A DNA stretch of 64,000 nucleotides, from assembly GCA_963666295.1 (NCBI GenBank), contig OY762707.1, positions 372,001 through 436,000 of the forward strand, given 5' to 3'. The notes beneath the pieces were generated by a model, which saw only the letters and a program-made list of their open reading frames with translations, was not told where the DNA came from and did not search any database. Within the stretch, counting starts at the first letter, position 1. Every line of letters starts with the position of its first letter. Position numbers and translations under genes: made by a program. This DNA is from QZKY01 sp963666295. GTDB lineage: Bacteria > Pseudomonadota > Gammaproteobacteria > Burkholderiales > Burkholderiaceae_D. Positions 13,087 through 22,026 of the stretch are shown in pieces.

Positions 13087-15651
13087 GTGACCACACCTGC
13101 ATCAGAATTCAAGAAGCGGCTGAAAGATGGGCGACAAGAGGCAATTGCCGCCTATTTGGGCAATGGCAACCCCTCCCTGCTCTTGTCCCGCCTTTCGCAC
13201 AACGTTGATGCCGTACTGAATAAAATCTGGCAAAACGCGCACATGCCTGAAGCGCTTGCGCTTATCGCGGTGGGTGGCTATGGCAGAGATGAGCTGTTTC
13301 CCTATTCTGATGTCGACATTCTGATTCTGCTGCAGGAGGAAGAAGATGACGCGCTGCGTGCCACGCTGTCTGAACTGATTGCGCAGTTCTGGGATCTCGG
13401 ACTGGATATTGGCCACAGTATTCGTACGATAGACGAGTGTCTGAATGAGGCGGCAGGCGACATTACCATCCAGACATCCTTACTGGAATCCCGTTTCATC
13501 ACTGGCAATCGTGAACTGTTTCAAACGCTGCAGGAACGTTACCGGGAACAGATGGATACGACACGCTTCTTCCAGGCAAAAACCCTGGAAATGCGGCAGC
13601 GGCATGCCAAGTTTGAGGACACTCCTTACAGCCTGGAGCCGAATTGCAAGGAAAGTCCGGGCGGTCTGCGTGACTTGCATGTCATTTTGTGGGTAGCCAA
13701 GGCAGCCAGGCTGGGCAAGTCTTGGCGCGGGCTAGCCAAAGTTGGCCTGCTCACCCCTCCCGAGGCACGACAACTCGCAACGTGCGAGCGCATCATGAAG
13801 GACGTACGTGCACGCTTGCATATCCTGACCAACCGCAGAGAAGACCGGCTGGTGTTTGACCTTCAAAGGCCTGTAGCAGAGTCGATCGGTTTTAACGACA
13901 CTGAAAAAAATGGTCAGGGACGCCGTGCTGACGAGCAATTGATGCAACGCTATTACCGCGCTGCCAAAGCCGTCACACAACTCAACAATATCCTGCTGCA
14001 AAACATTGAGGCACAGCTTTCATCAGATCCCCTGCATGTGAAACCAATCAATGCGCGTTTCAATGACGTCAATGGGCTAATCGACATCGCAGAAGAAGAT
14101 ACGATGGAAAAAACGCCCGCAGCCGTCATGGAAGCTTATCTGTTGCTGGCGCAAAACCCGGAACTTAAAGGCTTGACGGCGCGAACACTGCGCGCAGCCT
14201 GGCATGCACGCTTACGCATCAACGATGCCTTTCGGGAAGACCCGGAAAACCGCGCCACCTTTCTGAAAATCATGCAAGCCCCCGAGGGCGTCATTCGAGC
14301 CTTGCGGCAGATGAATGAAAGTAGTGTACTCGGACGCTATCTCCCTGCATTTCGCAAAATTGTCGGCCAGATGCAGCATGACCTGTTTCACATCTACACC
14401 GTTGACCAGCACATCCTGACCGTCTTGCGTAATGTGCATCGCTTCTCACTGCCCGAACATGCGCACGAATACCCGTATTGCAGCAAATTGATGGCCAACC
14501 TCACGAAACCCTGGCTGCTTTATATCGCCGCTCTTTTTCACGATATTGCGAAGGGGCGCAACGGTGACCACTCGCTGCTCGGAAAAGAAGATGCGCGCAT
14601 GTTCTGCCAGAATCACGGCCTGAGCGAAGAGGAAACCGCGTTCGTCGTCTTTCTGGTAGAACACCATCTGACGATGTCTAATACGGCACAGAAAAAGGAT
14701 TTATCCGACCCGAATACCATTTTACAGTTTGCCAATGTCGTCAAGGACAAGCGCCACCTGACCGCCCTCTATTTGCTGACCGTCGCGGATATTCAAGGCA
14801 CAAGCCCGCACGTCTGGAATGCCTGGAAAGGCAAATTGCTGGAAGATTTGAACCGCCTTACACAACGCGTACTAGGCGGCGACAAGCTGGAAAGCAGCAG
14901 TGAACTTAAAAACAAGCAACACGAAGCGATCAAGACACTGCGCCTGTACGGTTTGCCAACTCATGCGCACGAGTCACTGTGGAAAGAGCTCGATATTGGC
15001 TACTTTTTACGACACGATGCCTCCGACATTGCATGGCAGACACGCAAGCTGTATTACAAGGCAGCAAGCGAAGAGCCGGTCGTTTATTGTCGTCTGTCAC
15101 CCATTGGCGAAGGCTTGCAGGTATTAGTCTATCTTAAGGATCAGCCAGACCTGTTCGCACGCTTGTGCAGCTATTTTGACCACAAGAATTACAGCATTCT
15201 GGATGCAAAAATCCACACTACCAAACACGGGTATGCACTGGACACCTTTCTGGTCACCCACCAGGACTTTTCCAACAGTTACCGTGACCTCATCAACCTG
15301 CTTGAACATGATCTGAGCGAGTTGCTGAAGACGCAGGCGCCGCTACCACCACCGTCGAAAGGGCGCCTTTCCCGCATGTCGCGCAGCTTTCCAGTCAAAC
15401 CCTCCGTTGACTTGCGTCCCGATGCCCGTGGGGAGTATTATGTCCTGTCCATCAAGGCCAATGATCGTGCCGGACTGCTGTATGCAGTCGCGCGCGTGCT
15501 TACCAAGTACAGCGCCAATGTGCATACAGCCAAAATTGTAACGATGGGTGAGCGCGTTGAAGATATCTTCCTGATAGAATGTGGCGCCCTCAACAATTCA
15601 CGCACGCAACTCGAACTGGAAACAGACTTGCTGGACGTGCTTCGCATCTAA
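13087..15651 (+). CDS. glnD: [Protein-PII] uridylyltransferase / uridylyl-removing enzyme
   Basis: GlnD senses glutamine and adds or removes UMP on PII proteins to control nitrogen assimilation. The 854-aa product has a nucleotidyltransferase motif 'GGYGRDELFPYSDVDILIL' (about residues 60-80) and an HD domain ('LFHDIAKGRNGDHS', about 480). Two C-terminal ACT domains follow; the last, from 'YVLSIKANDRAGLLYAVARVL', lies around 780-854. All domains of the family are present at normal length. The start is a GTG at 13087; the first in-frame ATG would remove part of the N-terminal domain. It lies between map and a pseudouridine synthase gene 8 bp downstream. Confidence 0.96.
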   Translation: MTTPASEFKKRLKDGRQEAIAAYLGNGNPSLLLSRLSHNVDAVLNKIWQNAHMPEALALIAVGGYGRDELFPYSDVDILILLQEEEDDALRATLSELIAQFWDLGLDIGHSIRTIDECLNEAAGDITIQTSLLESRFITGNRELFQTLQERYREQMDTTRFFQAKTLEMRQRHAKFEDTPYSLEPNCKESPGGLRDLHVILWVAKAARLGKSWRGLAKVGLLTPPEARQLATCERIMKDVRARLHILTNRREDRLVFDLQRPVAESIGFNDTEKNGQGRRADEQLMQRYYRAAKAVTQLNNILLQNIEAQLSSDPLHVKPINARFNDVNGLIDIAEEDTMEKTPAAVMEAYLLLAQNPELKGLTARTLRAAWHARLRINDAFREDPENRATFLKIMQAPEGVIRALRQMNESSVLGRYLPAFRKIVGQMQHDLFHIYTVDQHILTVLRNVHRFSLPEHAHEYPYCSKLMANLTKPWLLYIAALFHDIAKGRNGDHSLLGKEDARMFCQNHGLSEEETAFVVFLVEHHLTMSNTAQKKDLSDPNTILQFANVVKDKRHLTALYLLTVADIQGTSPHVWNAWKGKLLEDLNRLTQRVLGGDKLESSSELKNKQHEAIKTLRLYGLPTHAHESLWKELDIGYFLRHDASDIAWQTRKLYYKAASEEPVVYCRLSPIGEGLQVLVYLKDQPDLFARLCSYFDHKNYSILDAKIHTTKHGYALDTFLVTHQDFSNSYRDLINLLEHDLSELLKTQAPLPPPSKGRLSRMSRSFPVKPSVDLRPDARGEYYVLSIKANDRAGLLYAVARVLTKYSANVHTAKIVTMGERVEDIFLIECGALNNSRTQLELETDLLDVLRI

Positions 15652-15659
15652 GCAAAAAT

Positions 15660-16406
15660 ATGACTGAACCTGTCCGCTTATCCAAACGCATGTCCGAACT
15701 TGGTATCTGCTCGCGCCGCGAGGCCGACCAGTGGATTGAGCGCGGCTGGGTGAAAGTTGACGGCCAGATCGTCTCGCAACTCGGCAGCAAGGTTTTGCCA
15801 CATCAGCAAATCACCGTCAATCGCCAAGCCAGCGCGGAGCAATCCAAACGCGTAACCATTCTGATCAACAAACCTGTTGGAATCGTCAGCGGGCAAGCGG
15901 AGGATGGTTACAAACCAGCGGTAACACTCATCAAGCCTGAAAACCAATGGAAAGGCGATCAGTCAGGCGAAAATTTTCATCCCAAGCAGTTACGCAGTTT
16001 GGTTCCCGCCGGGCGACTCGACATTGACTCCGTCGGTTTGCTGGTGCTGACTCAGGATGGCCGGGTTGCAAAACACCTGATCGAACAGGATTCCGAAATC
16101 GAAAAAGAATATCTGGTGCGCGTGAAATACAAGAAGCCCGGACAGTTACCTGACGAACAATTGAAGCTGCTCAATCACGGCTTGTCGATTGATGGCAAGC
16201 CGCTCCGCCCAGCTAAAGTGGAGTGGCAGAATGACGACCAGTTACGTTTTGTTCTGAAAGAAGGCAAAAAGCGGCAAATACGCCATATGTGCGAAGCTGT
16301 CGGCTTGAGGGTTCTTGGACTGAAGCGCATTCGTATTGGTAAGGTGGCACTTGGCAACCTGCCTACCGGACAGTGGCGTTATCTGCACCCAGATGAAACG
16401 TTTTAA
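15660..16406 (+). CDS. rRNA pseudouridine synthase, RluB/RluE/RluF (RsuA) family
   Basis: The 248-aa product has an N-terminal S4 RNA-binding domain ('VRLSKRMSELGICSRREADQWIERGWVKVDGQ', residues 4-35). The RsuA-type catalytic domain follows, with 'GRLDIDSVGLLVLTQDG' holding the catalytic Asp and 'KEGKKRQIRHMCEAVGLRVLGLKRIRIG' near the end. It is closest in layout to RluF-type enzymes that modify the 23S rRNA peptidyl-transferase region, but the exact target position cannot be read from sequence. The ATG lies 8 bp after glnD and a longer frame into glnD is not needed. It probably shares a transcript with glnD. Confidence 0.88.
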   Translation: MTEPVRLSKRMSELGICSRREADQWIERGWVKVDGQIVSQLGSKVLPHQQITVNRQASAEQSKRVTILINKPVGIVSGQAEDGYKPAVTLIKPENQWKGDQSGENFHPKQLRSLVPAGRLDIDSVGLLVLTQDGRVAKHLIEQDSEIEKEYLVRVKYKKPGQLPDEQLKLLNHGLSIDGKPLRPAKVEWQNDDQLRFVLKEGKKRQIRHMCEAVGLRVLGLKRIRIGKVALGNLPTGQWRYLHPDETF

Positions 16407-16424
16407 TATGTGTTTGCATAAAGC

Positions 16425-16997
16425 ATGAAAACCAAAATAGCGCTCATCGCCGCAGTCGGCCCAGACGGCACCATAGGCAGCGGCAATAAAATGCCCTGGC
16501 ACCTTCCGCGCGACTTGCGTTTTTTTCGCAGAATCACGACTGGGCACACGATCATTATGGGACGCAAGACATACGATGCCATCGGCAAAAGACCGCTGCC
16601 AAAACGAAAAAATATCATCATTACCCGAAACAAACTGTTTGACGCGCCCAATTGCATCGTGACGCACTCATTGCAGGAAGCCATCGAATCCGTGCGTGGC
16701 GAGAAACGCGTGTTCATCATCGGCGGCGGTGAGCTCTACCGGCAATCCATTGATATGGCAGACGAGATTTACCTGACCGAAATTCAGGATCACCACCCCA
16801 ACCACCGACTATTCCCGCTCTTCGAATCTGACACAGTCTTTCCGCCAATCGCAGAAGATCAGTGGGAGAAAAGGCCGTTGGGGCGCAAGTTTGTCGCTTC
16901 GAGCAGCATGAAAAACACGCCTACCGGAGCTGCCTCCAATCTCTTTCTTCAGTTCGTCGCTTACAAGCGCAAGAACGCAAACAAATCAACAGCCTAG
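16425..16997 (+). CDS. folA: Dihydrofolate reductase
   Basis: The enzyme reduces dihydrofolate to tetrahydrofolate with NADPH. The 190-aa product shows 'IALIAAVGPDGTIGSGNKMPWHLPRDLRFF' (folate pocket, with D in 'LPRDL'), 'IIMGRKTYDAIGKRPLPKRKNIIITR' (NADPH binding) and 'VFIIGGGELYRQSIDMADEIYLTEI'. It is about 30 residues longer than the E. coli enzyme, with a basic C-terminal tail (YKRKNANKSTA). It follows the pseudouridine synthase gene by 18 bp. Confidence 0.95.
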   Translation: MKTKIALIAAVGPDGTIGSGNKMPWHLPRDLRFFRRITTGHTIIMGRKTYDAIGKRPLPKRKNIIITRNKLFDAPNCIVTHSLQEAIESVRGEKRVFIIGGGELYRQSIDMADEIYLTEIQDHHPNHRLFPLFESDTVFPPIAEDQWEKRPLGRKFVASSSMKNTPTGAASNLFLQFVAYKRKNANKSTA

Positions 16998-17157
16998 TTG
17001 GCCTGCAATTGCCATCACATTGATACTTTTTTGCGCTTTCCCCCCCACTGACGCTTCAATTCTGCGACAATCCGCTTTTCATTTGAGCCGTCAGCGATAC
17101 CAATGTATCTGCTGAAAAAGGCGACAAAATTCTTTACTCGCTTTATAGGAATCCGCG

Positions 17158-19407
17158 ATGAAATTTCGCTTTCCCATCGTAATTATTGATGAAGACTTCC
17201 GTTCAGAAAACAGTTCTGGCTTGAGTATTCGCGCATTGGCGGATGCCATCGAAGAAGAAGGCTTTGAGGTTTTAGGTGCCACCACTTATGGCGACCTGTC
17301 TCAATTCGCCCAGCAGCAATCCCGTGCATCTACCTTTATCGTATCGATTGACGATGAGGAATTCGGCAGTGGAACGCCCGAAGAGGTGGACGTAGCACTG
17401 GAACCACTGCGCAACTTCATGCAGAAAATTCGTCACAGAAATGAGGAAATCCCGATTTATCTGTACGGTGAAACACGCACCTCGCGCCACATTCCAAACG
17501 ACATTCTGCGTGAACTGCACGGCTTCATTCACATGTATGAGGACACCCCAGAATTTGTGGCGCGTCACATCATTCGTGAAGCAAAGGCCTATCTGGATAG
17601 CCTGGCACCACCTTTTTTCCGCGCGCTAATGCATTACGCAAAAGATGGCTCCTACTCCTGGCACTGCCCCGGACATTCCGGTGGGGTCGCGTTCCTGAAA
17701 TCGCCTATTGGACAGATGTTCCACCAGTTTTTCGGTGAAAACATGTTGCGCGCAGATGTATGCAACGCCGTTGAGGAATTGGGGCAACTGCTTGATCATA
17801 CCGGCCCGGTTGAAGCCAGTGAGCGCAATTCTGCACGCATCTTCAATGCCGATCACTGCTATTTCGTTACCAACGGCACATCCACATCCAACAAGATCGT
17901 CTGGCATTCAACCGTTGCCCCAGGCGACATTGTCGTCGTTGATCGCAACTGCCACAAATCCGTCCTGCATGCGATCATCATGACCGGCGCCATTCCTGTA
18001 TTTCTGATGCCGACCCGCAACCATCTCGGCATCATTGGCCCAATTCCGCTGAAAGAGTTCCACCCGGACAATATCCGCAAAAAGATTGAAGCCAACCCCT
18101 TTGCACGCGAGGCAAAGAACAAGAAACCGCGCATCCTGACAATTACGCAATCAACCTACGATGGCGTGGTGTACAACGTTGAGACAATCAAAGGATTGCT
18201 GGATGGCGAAATCGACACTTTGCTGTTCGACGAAGCCTGGCTGCCGCATGCAACTTTCCATGCGTTTTACAAGAACATGCATGCCATCAGCAAGGACACG
18301 CCAAAATCCAAAAAATCACTAATTTTTTCAACCCAGTCCACACACAAACTGCTGGCGGGTTTATCACAGGCATCGCAAATTTTGGTCAGCGATTCAGAAA
18401 GCACGAAACTGGATCGTGATATGTTTAATGAAGCGTATCTGATGCATACGTCAACTTCGCCGCAATATTCCATTATCGCCTCCTGCGATGTGGCGGCAGC
18501 CATGATGGAGGCACCTGGTGGCACCGCACTGGTTGAAGAATCAATTTTGGAAGCCCTTGATTTCCGTCGTGCCATGGAAAAGGTCGCCGCCGAGTGGGGC
18601 AAGGACTGGTGGTTCGAAGTTTGGGGGCCGCACAGCTTTGCCAGCGAAGGAGTCGGTTCACAAGACGACTGGTTGATTCGGGCAGAAGACACATGGCACG
18701 GTTTTGGCGATGTCGCGCCCGGCTTTAACATGCTGGACCCAATCAAGGCAACCATCATCACACCCGGTTTGAGCCTGAACGGACAGTTTTCAGAGAGCGG
18801 CATTCCCGCTTCGATTGTGAAGGACTATCTGGCTGAACATGGCGTGATTATCGAGAAGTGTGGTCTTTACTCGTTTTTCATCATGTTCACGATCGGGATC
18901 ACCAAGGGACGCTGGAACACACTGGTAACCGCCCTGCAGCAGTTCAAGGACGACTACGATCGCAACCAGCCTATCTGGCGCATCCTGCCTGAATTCGCTG
19001 CAGCAAAAAGCCGTTATGAGCGTTTAGGTCTGCGCGATCTGTGCCAGCAAATCCACGACTTCTACAAAGCCTACGATGTCGCACGCCTGACGACAGAAAT
19101 GTACCTGTCCGACATGGTGCCAGCCATGAAGCCAGCCGATGCTTTTGCCAAGATGGCACACCGCGAAATTGAGCGTGTACCGATTGATGCGCTCGAAGGC
19201 CGCATTACCTCAACCTTGCTCACACCCTATCCACCCGGCATCCCGTTGCTGATCCCGGGTGAGCGCTTCAATAAAACCATCGTCGATTATCTGAAATTTG
19301 CGCGTGACTTTAACGAGCAATTCCCCGGTTTCGAGACTGATGTGCATGGCTTGGTAATACGTGAAGTTGACGGCAAACGCGGCTATTTTGTTGATTGCGT
19401 TAAATAA
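17158..19407 (+). CDS. Ornithine/lysine/arginine decarboxylase, PLP-dependent, biodegradative type
   Basis: The 749-aa product has the full bacterial Orn/Lys/Arg decarboxylase layout. There is an N-terminal wing domain like a receiver domain ('FPIVIIDEDFRSENSSGLSIRALADAIEEEGFEVL', residues 4-40) and a fold-type I PLP domain ('HCPGHSGG', 'GTSTSNKIV', 'STQSTHKLLAGLSQ' with the PLP-binding lysine). The C-terminal domain has 'LLTPYPPGIPLLIPGE'. It converts a basic amino acid to the diamine plus CO2, consuming a proton; products are polyamine precursors or serve acid resistance. Substrate choice among Orn, Lys and Arg cannot be decided from sequence. GCGATG context gives only a weak ribosome-binding site (TAGGAATCCGCG). 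The terminator is now separated from the gene by IS copy B. Confidence 0.9.
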   Translation: MKFRFPIVIIDEDFRSENSSGLSIRALADAIEEEGFEVLGATTYGDLSQFAQQQSRASTFIVSIDDEEFGSGTPEEVDVALEPLRNFMQKIRHRNEEIPIYLYGETRTSRHIPNDILRELHGFIHMYEDTPEFVARHIIREAKAYLDSLAPPFFRALMHYAKDGSYSWHCPGHSGGVAFLKSPIGQMFHQFFGENMLRADVCNAVEELGQLLDHTGPVEASERNSARIFNADHCYFVTNGTSTSNKIVWHSTVAPGDIVVVDRNCHKSVLHAIIMTGAIPVFLMPTRNHLGIIGPIPLKEFHPDNIRKKIEANPFAREAKNKKPRILTITQSTYDGVVYNVETIKGLLDGEIDTLLFDEAWLPHATFHAFYKNMHAISKDTPKSKKSLIFSTQSTHKLLAGLSQASQILVSDSESTKLDRDMFNEAYLMHTSTSPQYSIIASCDVAAAMMEAPGGTALVEESILEALDFRRAMEKVAAEWGKDWWFEVWGPHSFASEGVGSQDDWLIRAEDTWHGFGDVAPGFNMLDPIKATIITPGLSLNGQFSESGIPASIVKDYLAEHGVIIEKCGLYSFFIMFTIGITKGRWNTLVTALQQFKDDYDRNQPIWRILPEFAAAKSRYERLGLRDLCQQIHDFYKAYDVARLTTEMYLSDMVPAMKPADAFAKMAHREIERVPIDALEGRITSTLLTPYPPGIPLLIPGERFNKTIVDYLKFARDFNEQFPGFETDVHGLVIREVDGKRGYFVDCVK

Positions 19408-19506
19408 GCGCAACCTGCTTTTAATTGTTCGCGCTGATTGAAATTTGACCCACCGTGCCGATTGAATTTTGACCCAGGGTCGGAAGCTGCATTTTGGTAT
19501 GGCAGC

Positions 19507-19515
19507 TGTGGATAA
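19507..19515 (-). promoter_or_regulatory. Consensus DnaA box inside IS copy B
   Basis: TTATCCACA on the minus strand, at the place equivalent to 8234-8242 of copy A, between istB and the inverted repeat. Confidence 0.5.
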
Positions 19516-19560
19516 GTTTAACAAATAGCCAGTTTTTTATTACCTCCTTTTTTCATTTCC

Positions 19561-20355
19561 TTAGCATTGGGTTTCGGCGTTTTTATTCTTTCTGGCCTGC
19601 TCCCTTGATTTGATGCGAGACTTTGCTTCCAGACTGCTGTGCTGAAAGCGATACGACTCGTTGCCGGTTTCAACGATATGGCAATGATGAGTCAGGCGAT
19701 CAAGAAGCGCCGTTGTCATTTTGCTGTCGCCAAATACGCTGGACCACTCCGAGAAACTCAGATTCGTGGTGATGGCCACACTGGTGTGTTCGTAAAGTTT
19801 AGAGAGCAAATGAAACAGCAAGGCACCGCCGACCTGACTGAACGGCAGGTATCCCAACTCATCGAGTATGACGAGATCCACACGCATCAGGGAGCGTGCA
19901 ATCCGACCGGCATTACCATCGCGCTTTTCCTTTTCCAGCATGTTGGCCAGATCGACTGTGGAATGAAACCGCACACGCTTGCTGTGCTGGGTTATTCCGC
20001 TTATCGCAATGGCTGTAGCAAGGTGCGTCTTGCCGGTGCCGGGTCCGCCAATGAACACGACGTTTTGTGCATGGTCTGCAAACTCCATCGTTGCCAGTTG
20101 CCTGATCAGCGGTTGGTCAACTTTGCTAAGCGCAAAATCAAAGCCCGCTAGGTCGCGATGCACTGGAAACCGTGCTGCTCGCATCTGGTTGGTGATTGAG
20201 CGCATGTGGCGGTCTGTATTCTCGGCTTGAAGCAGGTGTTCAATCAGCCATTTCGATGTTTGAGTGGAAGATGGTTCATTCACCGTCAAATCCGCCCACG
20301 CACTGACCATGCCGTGCAGGCGCAATGCCTTGAGTTCTGTTGCAACATCACGCAT
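19561..20355 (-). CDS. istB: IS21-family ATPase IstB (second type, copy B)
   Basis: This 264-aa AAA+ helper ATPase has the same motifs as copy A (Walker A 'GGPGTGKT', Walker B 'LVILDELGY'). Compared with copy A it has A for V in 'STVDLANML', N for K in 'RDGNAG', V for M in 'LMRVDL', V for A in 'FSQVGG', and a different tail ('SSLEAKSRIKS...NKNAETQC'). The frame is intact and overlaps istA by 8 bp. Confidence 0.92.
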   Translation of the reverse strand: MRDVATELKALRLHGMVSAWADLTVNEPSSTQTSKWLIEHLLQAENTDRHMRSITNQMRAARFPVHRDLAGFDFALSKVDQPLIRQLATMEFADHAQNVVFIGGPGTGKTHLATAIAISGITQHSKRVRFHSTVDLANMLEKEKRDGNAGRIARSLMRVDLVILDELGYLPFSQVGGALLFHLLSKLYEHTSVAITTNLSFSEWSSVFGDSKMTTALLDRLTHHCHIVETGNESYRFQHSSLEAKSRIKSREQARKNKNAETQC

Positions 20356-21868
20356 GGTTATCCTCCGTCATGTCTGCAACTTCATGCCTGAGCTGGTCGT
20401 AACGGTCAGTATTAGCAAGCGGTGCTTCCTTGAGCTTCAAGGTCGTTTCCACGCAAGGCGGCATTGGTGCAGCGTTAAGTCTGGCCAGCACATTGAGAAC
20501 ATGCTCTGCGCTGAGCACGCCGGATTCAAGCACGAGTTCTACTGCCACCAATACTGAATCCAGACCTGCTGTTGGCACTGCCGAAAGTACTTGCGCCATA
20601 AGCCGATCACCGCCTTCACGGCGCATCAAGCCAAACTTGAGTTGCTTGAGTGACGCAGGCATGTCTGCAAAGGGTGCGCCATTCCTCAGTGCGCCGGGCT
20701 TGCGCTCAAGGAGCGGGATGTAGTGCTGCCAGTCGTAACAAACCTGCCCACGCTCAAACAGCCGCTCATGGCTGGCAACGACAGCATCGTGCGCCACCAC
20801 ATTGATTCGATCAGGATAAATGCGCACACTGACCATCTGGCCGGACAACTCGCATGGCACGGAGTAGCGGTTGCGTAGTACGGATACCAAGCAGGTGCTT
20901 GATACTCGGGCCGGCTTTTCTACATAACCGTCAAAAGCGGTCGGCATCGGCATCATGTCGCTGCGCTCTTGTTCCAGTATTTCGGCAATGGAGAATGTCT
21001 TATGCTCTGGATGGCGCAGTTCACCCCATAATGCCTTGCACTTGTCTGCCAGCCAGACGTTGAGTTCTGCAAAGGAGCCAAACTTCCGATCCCGCGCTTC
21101 TAGCCAGATTCGCCTGCGGCTGTCCTGGACATTCTTCTCGACAACGCCTTTCTCCCAACCTGAAGCCACATTGCAAAAGTCAGGATCGAACAGGTAGTGG
21201 CCGCACATGACGGCAAAGCGTGCGTTAACCACGCGCCCCTTGCCTTTGTTGACCTTGTCGACCGCTGTCTTCATGTTGTCGTATATCCCGCGTCGCGGAA
21301 TGCCGCCTAGAGCAGCGAAAGCGCGGGTATGCGCATCAAACAGCATTTCGTGCCCTTGGCTCGGATAGGCGACCAGCCAAAAGGCACGACTGGCGCAGAG
21401 CTTGAGGTGCGCAACTTGTATCCGGCGATATATCCCGCCAATCACCAGTCCTTCTTCGCTCCAGTCGAATTGAAATGCTTCGCCGAATCCGAACGTGAGC
21501 GGCACGAACGCCGTGTGCGCCTTGCCTTCGATTTCTTTCCAATCGCGTATAAAGGCAGTGAGCTGGCTATATCCGCCTTCATAGCCTTCAGCCCTGATTT
21601 GTGCAAACAGCGCTTTGGCGGTGCGTCGGTTTTGTTTGGAACGGTGAAGATCGGCTTGAAGTGCCTGCCTGATCGTGGCGTGATACGGGGAAAGCTTGCT
21701 GACTTTCTTGTCCCTGACGTACTTCGGTTGTTTAACAACTTCAGGCTTCCTGAGCCACTTGCGTACCGTGTTACGCGACAGCCCAGTGCGCTTGGCAATG
21801 GCGTGCAGCGACATCTCGTCGCGAAAATACATCCTTCTTATCTTGCTCAAAATTTCCATGGTGATCAC
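20348..21868 (-). CDS. istA: IS21-family transposase IstA (second type, copy B)
   Basis: The 506-aa product is identical to copy A, with helix-turn-helix at about 19-41 and DDE residues D135, D197 and E244. The DNA carries a block of ten synonymous differences (about 21474-21522) around the codons for 'TAFVPLTFGFGEAFQFDW', with almost none nearby. This suggests a short recombination tract. Start GTG 21868 or ATG 21859, as in copy A. Confidence 0.93.
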   Translation of the reverse strand: MITMEILSKIRRMYFRDEMSLHAIAKRTGLSRNTVRKWLRKPEVVKQPKYVRDKKVSKLSPYHATIRQALQADLHRSKQNRRTAKALFAQIRAEGYEGGYSQLTAFIRDWKEIEGKAHTAFVPLTFGFGEAFQFDWSEEGLVIGGIYRRIQVAHLKLCASRAFWLVAYPSQGHEMLFDAHTRAFAALGGIPRRGIYDNMKTAVDKVNKGKGRVVNARFAVMCGHYLFDPDFCNVASGWEKGVVEKNVQDSRRRIWLEARDRKFGSFAELNVWLADKCKALWGELRHPEHKTFSIAEILEQERSDMMPMPTAFDGYVEKPARVSSTCLVSVLRNRYSVPCELSGQMVSVRIYPDRINVVAHDAVVASHERLFERGQVCYDWQHYIPLLERKPGALRNGAPFADMPASLKQLKFGLMRREGGDRLMAQVLSAVPTAGLDSVLVAVELVLESGVLSAEHVLNVLARLNAAPMPPCVETTLKLKEAPLANTDRYDQLRHEVADMTEDNHA

Positions 21869-21981
21869 CTTTTATCTCCCGCCTAATAATTAAGCAGGAC
21901 TAGTAAAACACCTGGGTCAATTTTGAATCAGCACAACACCCTTAAATGGGTCAATTTTCGGTCAGCGGCAACATTTAATAT

Positions 21982-22009
21982 AAAAAAGGGCTCATGTGAG
22001 CCCTTTTTT
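21982..22009. terminator. Bidirectional terminator between the decarboxylase and phoR
   Basis: AAAAAAGGGCTC, a four-base loop and GAGCCCTTTTTT form a perfect stem with A and T tracts on both sides. It serves phoR (minus) and originally also the decarboxylase (plus), but IS copy B now lies between it and the decarboxylase. Confidence 0.9.
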
Positions 22010-22026
22010 CATTCTTTTGAACGGTT

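Larger units (their letters stand above)
19426..21973 (-). mobile_element. IS21-type insertion sequence (second type), copy B, 2548 bp
   Basis: It has the same ends as copy A (TGTTCGCGCTGATTG at 19426 and its partner ending ...GCGGCAACA at 21973), in inverted orientation. The 6-bp sequence TTTAAT flanks both sides (19420-19425 and 21974-21979). It inserted 18 bp past the decarboxylase stop codon and just before the terminator at 21982. The two copies enclose 11.1 kb in opposite orientation. Confidence 0.92.

Noticed and set aside
12248..13102. Long open frame on the minus strand opposite map (284 codons)
   Set aside because: It lies wholly antisense to a clear methionine aminopeptidase gene, and its product shows no family motif.
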